Positions 59,002 through 64,000 of a DNA stretch of 64,000 nt are shown here, one piece after another. The stretch covers positions 248,001 through 312,000 of the forward strand of contig NZ_NWUS01000001.1 in the NCBI RefSeq assembly GCF_014048475.1, given 5' to 3'. Origin of the DNA: Bombella favorum. Its GTDB lineage: Bacteria > Pseudomonadota > Alphaproteobacteria > Acetobacterales > Acetobacteraceae. The notes under the pieces were generated by a model that was not told the origin of the DNA, did no database searches, and saw only the letters and a list, made by a program, of their open reading frames with translations. A program made the position numbers and the translations under genes. How positions within the stretch are numbered: position 1 is the first letter of the stretch; each line of letters begins with the position of its first letter.

Positions 59002-59274
59002 TCAGGCAGCGGCAGCAAGGGATTTGATACGGGCAGACAAACGAGAGATCTTGCGGCTGACCGTGTTGCGGGAAATCACCCCCTTACCGGCTGCACGCTG
59101 CATCTCAGGCTGAGCGGCGCGTAGTGCTTCAGCTGCTGCGGTCTTATCGCCGGACAGGATAGCCTTCTCAACATTCTTGATGAAGGTACGCATACGGGAC
59201 AGACGAGAAGCGTTGCGCAGACGGCGGCGCTCGTTCTGACGGATGCGTTTACGGGCAGATGCGTTGTTTGCCAT
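59002..59274 (-). CDS. rpsT: 30S ribosomal protein S20
   Basis: From the ATG at 59274 this 90-residue basic protein reads [20 protein letters not shown] and ends in IKSLAAAA, typical of S20, which binds 16S rRNA early in 30S assembly. An upstream in-frame ATG at 59334 would add 20 residues not found in the family and is rejected. rpsT next to dnaA is a common alphaproteobacterial arrangement. Confidence 0.97.
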   Translation of the reverse strand: MANNASARKRIRQNERRRLRNASRLSRMRTFIKNVEKAILSGDKTAAAEALRAAQPEMQRAAGKGVISRNTVSRKISRLSARIKSLAAAA

Positions 59275-59382
59275 GGGCTTCAGGTTTCCTGCGGATAGTT
59301 CGCTAAAAAATAATGTCTGCTCCTCTACCCCCATGCCAGCATTACGTCAAGCATTGTCTTTATGCTCTATAGCGATGACAGA

Positions 59383-60237
59383 TCACTTATGCGGATTTTT
59401 CTGACAGTGTGGACAGAAAAACGTGGATCGGCTGCTTTGTGTTATGCGTTGTACGGAGACAGAGCGTCCTTTCGTCAGGCAAATGAGACAGCATTCCCCT
59501 TCTCTACCATATACAAGATGTAAGTTTTGAAAAGCGCCGGGCTGGCCATCGGTGTGGACATAATCCCTTAAAGTGGACCCACCCGCTGCAATAGCCTCCT
59601 GAAGTATCTCCACAATGAAACCGTGAAGGCGCTTCATATCTTTTTTGTCCAGACTGTTTGCTGCTTTTTGGGGATGAATGCGTGCCTTAAACAAGGCTTC
59701 ACAGACGTAAATGTTTCCTAGCCCAACAATACGGCGCTGATCTAATAAGGCATTCTTGATCGGCATGCGGGTTGTGGCAAGAGCTTCAGCGAGGGTTTGC
59801 GCTGTAAAATGGTCGGAGAGTGGTTCTATACCCAGATGAGCCAGTTGTGGTTGTTGCTCTTCCTGTTTTGTTTGAAAGAGACAGACCATGCCGAACCGTC
59901 TGGGATCAACAAGAGCGATACGGTGTTTGTTTTCTGTCCAGAGAACAAGGTGCTCATGTTTGCGAGGGGGAAGATTCTCTCCTGCATGGTTAATGAACAG
60001 TCTACCAGACATGCCCAGATGTATAAGGATGGTCCAGTCATGTTGGAAATCGATAAGGATGTATTTAGCACGACGTCGCAGCCTTATGATCGGCTGGTGT
60101 AGCGGGATGGTGGACAGCCCCTGCGGAAAAGGCAGGCGTAAGTCCGGCCTATTGACATCTATGGATGATAGCGTTTGCCCTTCCAGGACTGATTTCATGC
60201 TCTGGAGGATGGTCTCAACTTCTGGGAGTTCTGGCAT
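59383..60237 (-). CDS. mutM: Formamidopyrimidine-DNA glycosylase
   Basis: From the ATG at 60237 the protein has 284 residues and begins MPELPEVETI, where the Pro after removal of Met is the catalytic nucleophile and Glu3 is essential. The beta-clamp loop has HLGMSGRLFI, and the C-terminal zinc finger has CLICLTKG...CPHC. It removes 8-oxoguanine and ring-opened purines. A longer in-frame start at 60357 would break the required N-terminus and is rejected. It is divergent from ubiE with 29 bases between. Confidence 0.96.
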   Translation of the reverse strand: MPELPEVETILQSMKSVLEGQTLSSIDVNRPDLRLPFPQGLSTIPLHQPIIRLRRRAKYILIDFQHDWTILIHLGMSGRLFINHAGENLPPRKHEHLVLWTENKHRIALVDPRRFGMVCLFQTKQEEQQPQLAHLGIEPLSDHFTAQTLAEALATTRMPIKNALLDQRRIVGLGNIYVCEALFKARIHPQKAANSLDKKDMKRLHGFIVEILQEAIAAGGSTLRDYVHTDGQPGAFQNLHLVYGREGECCLICLTKGRSVSVQRITQSSRSTFFCPHCQKNPHK

Positions 60238-60266
60238 AAATATCCGCAATGAGATAACGATGATGT

Positions 60267-61055
60267 ATGACTGAGAACCATTCTTCCCATACCTCTTCTT
60301 CTTCGTCAGCTGATTTTGAGGCTGATACGATTGATTTCGGCTATCGTGATGTGCCACGGGGTGAAAAAAAACCGCTGGTCCGGCAGGTGTTTGAAAGTGT
60401 TGCCGGTAAATATGACATCATGAACGACGCTATGTCTCTTGGGATTCATAGGGTTTGGAAGCGTATTTTCGTGACCATGCTCTCTCCACAGCCAGGGCAT
60501 AAATTACTCGACCTGGCCGGTGGAACGGGCGATATCACATTTGGTTGGCTGCGACGTGGTGGTGGTCATGCCGTGCTTTCGGACATTAACGAGGCGATGC
60601 TAGAGGTTGGCAGGAAGCGTGCCATCAAGGCAGGTCTAATCGGCAAGATGGATGTTTGCGTTGTCGATGCCGAGACCCTTCCCTTTCCGGATGCCTCTAT
60701 GGATCGTGTTTCTATGGCGTTCGGATTGCGGAACTGTACGGATAAGGAGGCTGTTCTGCGAGAAGTGCGGCGTGTCTTGAAACCGGGTGGGCGTTTCCTT
60801 TGTCTTGAGTTTTCGAAAGTGGATGTTGCTGCTCTATCCGCCATTTATGATCTGTGGTCATTTCAGGTTTTACCTCGCATGGGCCAGATGATTGCCGGTG
60901 ATGCAGAAAGCTACCAGTATCTTGCCGAGAGTATCCGTATGTTCCCTGATCAGGAGACGCTGGCCGGTATGATGCGAGCCGCTGGGATGGAGCGTGTGTC
61001 CTATCAGAATCTCTCCGGGGGAATTGTGGCCATTCATTCCGGTTGGCGGCTTTAA
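60267..61055 (+). CDS. ubiE: Ubiquinone biosynthesis C-methyltransferase
   Basis: This 262-residue SAM-dependent methyltransferase for the C-methylation of ubiquinone precursors has VFESVAGKYDIMNDAMSLG, the SAM motif LDLAGGTGDITFGW, and FGLRNCTDKEAVLREVRRVL. A serine-rich 14-residue N-terminus precedes the domain. The next gene, coaBC, begins three bases after its stop, so they form an operon. Confidence 0.95.
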   Translation: MTENHSSHTSSSSSADFEADTIDFGYRDVPRGEKKPLVRQVFESVAGKYDIMNDAMSLGIHRVWKRIFVTMLSPQPGHKLLDLAGGTGDITFGWLRRGGGHAVLSDINEAMLEVGRKRAIKAGLIGKMDVCVVDAETLPFPDASMDRVSMAFGLRNCTDKEAVLREVRRVLKPGGRFLCLEFSKVDVAALSAIYDLWSFQVLPRMGQMIAGDAESYQYLAESIRMFPDQETLAGMMRAAGMERVSYQNLSGGIVAIHSGWRL

Positions 61056-61058
61056 TTC

Positions 61059-62246
61059 ATGTCCCGTATCATTCTCATTCTGGGAGGGGGGATTGCTGCC
61101 TACAAGGCGTTAGATCTTGTCAGGGAGTTGCAGCGTGAAGGAATGGAGATCATTCCCGTGATGACGGAAGCGGCAAGGCAATTCGTGACGCCGCTTTCGC
61201 TGGAAGTATTATGCGGCAATCCTGTTCATGATGAACTATTCCGGCCCGGGCAGGAAAGTGAAATCGGGCATATAGCACTCGCCCGCTCGGCTGATCTGGT
61301 GCTGGTCTGCCCGGCCACGGCCAATCTCATGGCCCGTATGGCGCATGGGATAGCTGATGATCTGGCAACAACCCTTCTTCTAGCTACAAAAGCTTCTATT
61401 CTTCTAGCTCCTGCCATGAACCCGCATATGTGGGGGCATCCAGCCACTCAGGCAAATCTTTCCTTGCTGCAACAACGTGGTGTCCGTTGTGTTGGGCCAT
61501 CACATGGCAATGTAGCCTGTGGCGAAACTGGCACGGGGCGACTGGCAGGGCTTGATGAAATTCTAGTAGCGGTCAGATCATCCTTGAGAAAAGCGACTGA
61601 TCTGGCTGGTCGCCGCATTATAGTGACGGCTGGTCCGACTGTTGAGTCGATTGACCCGGTACGTTTTATTTCCAACCATTCGTCAGGTCTTCAGGGATAT
61701 GCCATTGCGAGCGCTCTGGCGGCAAGAGGTGCGGATGTTCGGCTTGTAAGTGGTCCCGTCTCCTTGTCCACCCCACCGTCTGTACAGCGGATTAATGTGC
61801 GAACAGCAGAGGAAATGAAAGCAGCATGTCTTGAGCAGCTTCCAGCTGATGCAGCGATCTGTGTAGCAGCGGTCAGTGATTGGCGGCCAGAGAGCGTCAG
61901 CAATCGGAAGATGAAGAAGACTGCTGATGGTCCTCCGACCCTAATGCTTCGTGAAAATCCGGATATTTTGGCGACATTGTCTCAGATGGCGGAGCGCCCT
62001 ACCCTTGTTGTTGGTTTTGCAGCAGAGACGGATGATCTCCGGAAGCATGCAGAGCAGAAACGACGTCGCAAGGGCTGTGACTGGCTTCTCGCTAACGATG
62101 TAAGTAAGCATCGTTTTGGAGGACATCGAAATCAGGTTCTATTCCTAACGGAAACGGGTACGGAAGATTGGCCTGAAATGAACAAATCCGCTCTGGCAGA
62201 ACGTCTTTCTGAACAGATAGTAGCCTTTTTCCAGAAACAGGGTTAA
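61059..62246 (+). CDS. coaBC: Bifunctional phosphopantothenoylcysteine decarboxylase / phosphopantothenate-cysteine ligase
   Basis: This 395-residue enzyme catalyses two steps of coenzyme A synthesis. The flavin-binding CoaC part has GGGIAAYKALDLVREL, PAMNPHMW and CGETGTGRLAG. The CoaB part has VTAGPTVESIDPVRFISNHS, AAVSDWRPE and the LLANDVSKHRFGG end. It lies between ubiE and dut, and coaBC-dut linkage is widespread in bacteria. Confidence 0.96.
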   Translation: MSRIILILGGGIAAYKALDLVRELQREGMEIIPVMTEAARQFVTPLSLEVLCGNPVHDELFRPGQESEIGHIALARSADLVLVCPATANLMARMAHGIADDLATTLLLATKASILLAPAMNPHMWGHPATQANLSLLQQRGVRCVGPSHGNVACGETGTGRLAGLDEILVAVRSSLRKATDLAGRRIIVTAGPTVESIDPVRFISNHSSGLQGYAIASALAARGADVRLVSGPVSLSTPPSVQRINVRTAEEMKAACLEQLPADAAICVAAVSDWRPESVSNRKMKKTADGPPTLMLRENPDILATLSQMAERPTLVVGFAAETDDLRKHAEQKRRRKGCDWLLANDVSKHRFGGHRNQVLFLTETGTEDWPEMNKSALAERLSEQIVAFFQKQG

Positions 62247-62281
62247 CAGTCACCCATTCTTATTTGAGGGGTTGCCAAGCC

Positions 62282-62734
62282 ATGTCGAACGTTATGAATG
62301 TCCGTATTCTCCGCCTTCCTCATTCCGAAGGTTTGGACCTACCCGCTTATGGTACAGCCGGTGCGGCAGGAGTGGATTTTCAGGCTGCCGTAGAGGCACC
62401 TTTGTCCCTTAAGCCGGGGCAACGTGCTTTAGTGCCGACAGGGCTTTGTATTGCCCTTCCTGAGGGCTATGAACTGCAGATACGTCCTCGTTCGGGATTG
62501 GCGTTGAAGCATGGCATTATGGTTCCCAATAGCCCCGGTACCATTGATGAAGACTATCGTGGAGAAATTCGCATTATTCTCATCAATGCGGGAACGGAGG
62601 AGTTTGTTATTGAGCGTGGCATGAGGGTTGCTCAAGGGGTTCTGGCCCCCGTAGTGAGAATGCAGTGGCAGGAATGCAGCAGCCTTGATACAACTGACCG
62701 TGGGCATGGTGGCTTCGGCAGTACCGGTCACTGA
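62282..62734 (+). CDS. dut: dUTP diphosphatase
   Basis: From the ATG at 62282 this trimeric dUTPase has 150 residues. All five motifs are seen: AAGVDFQAAV, RPRSGLALKHGI, NSPGTIDEDYRGEI, ERGMRVAQGVLAP and the C-terminal DRGHGGFGSTG arm. A TTG at 62264 in the same frame lies within the GAGGGG ribosome site region and is unlikely to be the start. It keeps uracil out of DNA and supplies dUMP. Confidence 0.96.
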   Translation: MSNVMNVRILRLPHSEGLDLPAYGTAGAAGVDFQAAVEAPLSLKPGQRALVPTGLCIALPEGYELQIRPRSGLALKHGIMVPNSPGTIDEDYRGEIRIILINAGTEEFVIERGMRVAQGVLAPVVRMQWQECSSLDTTDRGHGGFGSTGH

Positions 62735-62805
62735 CTGCTTCCCCATACCCGAAGGGTGACATTTAAAGGGCCGGTCATGAATATTCATTTACCCATGGGC
62801 CAGTC

Positions 62806-64000
62806 ATGAGGAGAGATACTTGGCCATTTGCTCATCTTTCCAGCTTGGGGGAAAGATGCAGGTGTTGGCTGCTAGCGTATCGAGGCAGTGGAGTATCTTG
62901 CTGTATTATGATTGCTGGGGCCCTGTACGGCCTTCTTCGAGATTGTGACTTTATATCTACTCCAATCTTCCCAGCCCCGTGGGAAGACATGTTCTGGACA
63001 TTGGGTAAAAGTGTAGTTGCACTGTTACTGGCAATAATGGGGCATGGTGTTCTTCTATCCCTAGCAGCCTCCTCGGCCGTGTTGAGGCGGATCATGGCTG
63101 GGGTAACGGCTATCCTGGGGGAAATACCGTCTCTCTGCCTTCTGGGATTGTTCTGCGCCGTCCTGACGCCCTTCTGGAGTGTTCTGGTGGTGGCATTCTT
63201 CAGTTTACTGATGAGAAGTGTTCATGCCACCCTGAAGGCGGAAGCCGGTATCCCGTCTAGTTTTTTGAAAACTGCCAGAGCTCTAAGGCTGGGGCGCTGG
63301 CAGACATTCTGGCGGCTTCATCTTCCTTTTGCTTTTCCCGAGTTGGTAAGGGCTGTCTTGCGGGAACTCCCTGATTTTTGGCTGTGTATCCTGGGGGGAG
63401 AGCTGATGATAGCCCTATTCCTTCCCCCGGTTCCCGGGTTGGGAGGCGCCCTTCTCTCCTCCCTAATGGCAGGTGGTAATGGGGAATTATCTGCCTGTAT
63501 TGTACTGATCCTCATGCTAGTTCCTATTTTTCTGGTTCAACACGGTCTCATTGGCCCTCTGCGGGGGTATGGGCGCCATTATGCGGTCTGTGATCAGATG
63601 CAGAAAAGCAGGTCAGAAGATCGTTCTTTATCTTGGAAAAGACGCTGGTTACTTGGCGCTATCGGTACTATTCTGACCTTATTCTTGGCATGTGGCTTTT
63701 GGGGAGCACCAGGCCCCTTAGGGATGCTGGTTGTTGCCATTTGTCTGATTGGTGGGGTTTGGGGCTGGGTCGGCGGGCTATTGCTGGGACTTCCCACAAT
63801 AGCGCAAAAGCGTATTCGAAAATGCTGTCTAATCGTGGCCCTCCTCCCTGTTTTTATGGCTTGGCTGGGCCTGTCTCTTCCTATTCCCTTGGTGGCCATA
63901 CCTACTTTGGCTGTCATGGGGCTTGTCGGCTGGGCTTTTCTGCGGGAATCTGATGCAGCTGGACGCCAGTTCATTGTTATGGGGTATCATCTTCGTCTGC
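62806..64000 (+). CDS. ABC transporter permease (two-domain, 3' truncated by the window)
   Basis: An uninterrupted frame runs from an ATG at 62806 (another at 62908) to the window end, giving about 398 visible residues. The first permease domain has several hydrophobic helices and the EAA-type loop KTARALRLGRWQTFWRLHLP followed by FAFPELVRAVL, which couples to an ATPase. After PLRGYGRHY a basic linker leads into new helices starting near WKRRWLLGAIGTILTLFL, so a second domain is beginning. This suggests a fused permease of the NitT/TauT or related type. The substrate cannot be told, and the start is uncertain because neither ATG has a clear ribosome site. Confidence 0.75.
   Translation, partial: MRRDTWPFAHLSSLGERCRCWLLAYRGSGVSCCIMIAGALYGLLRDCDFISTPIFPAPWEDMFWTLGKSVVALLLAIMGHGVLLSLAASSAVLRRIMAGVTAILGEIPSLCLLGLFCAVLTPFWSVLVVAFFSLLMRSVHATLKAEAGIPSSFLKTARALRLGRWQTFWRLHLPFAFPELVRAVLRELPDFWLCILGGELMIALFLPPVPGLGGALLSSLMAGGNGELSACIVLILMLVPIFLVQHGLIGPLRGYGRHYAVCDQMQKSRSEDRSLSWKRRWLLGAIGTILTLFLACGFWGAPGPLGMLVVAICLIGGVWGWVGGLLLGLPTIAQKRIRKCCLIVALLPVFMAWLGLSLPIPLVAIPTLAVMGLVGWAFLRESDAAGRQFIVMGYHLRL

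Noticed and set aside
59275-59334. N-terminal extension of S20
   Set aside because: The family starts at MANN; the extra 20 residues are upstream sequence in the same frame.
60238-60357. N-terminal extension of MutM
   Set aside because: The catalytic proline must follow the initiator Met, so the start is at 60237; the extension also overlaps ubiE.

Overview
The window looks like chromosome of an acetic acid bacterium (Acetobacteraceae, Alphaproteobacteria). The evidence is a sphingolipid set (serine palmitoyltransferase, dedicated ACP, fatty acyl-AMP ligase), an alphaproteobacterial CarD, and a formaldehyde dehydrogenase/hydrolase pair. GC looks moderate (roughly 50-55% by eye). Together with a decayed thiamine operon this fits a small-genome, host- or nectar-associated lineage of the Saccharibacter/Bombella kind, but the genus is my inference. 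I saw no rRNA, tRNA, CRISPR array, transposase or phage gene.

Layout. 1-3432: TamB, cut at the left edge. 3.5-10.2 kb: YceI, a glucose-dehydrogenase-like SDR, CarD, a bestrophin, the frmA-fghA formaldehyde operon, and ygfZ-hisI. 10.3-16.0 kb: a tight five-gene operon with an MlaE permease, MlaD-type MCE protein and TPR lipoprotein. Its sensor carries a degenerate class III cyclase domain, and its 'ATPase' lacks every ABC nucleotide-binding motif. 16.1-20.9 kb: bioB, a ferritin-like protein, an M13 peptidase and a leaderless OpuAC-like protein. 21-25.7 kb: the fatty acid operon fabD-fabG-acpP-fabF-mltG. 25.8-38.7 kb: a lipid-centred region with a Ysc84 protein, inositol monophosphatase, GINT1-like propeller protein, nucleotidyltransferase, fatty acid/sphingoid hydroxylase, LptG, LptF, metallophosphoesterase (with a 12-nt homopolymer), lipid kinase, Tam41-like protein, and the spt-acp-FAAL operon. 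39-40 kb: alr.

40.1-44.1 kb: a TPP riboswitch with a conserved-looking aptamer, followed by wrecked remnants of thiC, thiO, thiE, thiF and thiD; thiS and thiG are gone. The organism is therefore probably a thiamine auxotroph unless functional copies exist elsewhere. 44.2-48.2 kb: a POT-family transporter with an altered proton-coupling motif and a Na+/H+ exchanger with a cyclic-nucleotide-binding-like tail. 48.3-58.7 kb: glmU-glmS, a DUF3108-like protein, and gyrB, recF, dnaN and dnaA, all on the minus strand. 59.0-64 kb: rpsT, mutM, then ubiE-coaBC-dut and a two-domain ABC permease that runs off the right edge.

The parts most worth following up are the Mla-like operon with two apparent pseudoenzymes (10.3-16.0 kb), the sphingolipid region with its own LptF/LptG pair (26.5-38.7 kb), the long G tract at 33092-33103, and the decaying thiamine operon behind an apparently intact riboswitch.
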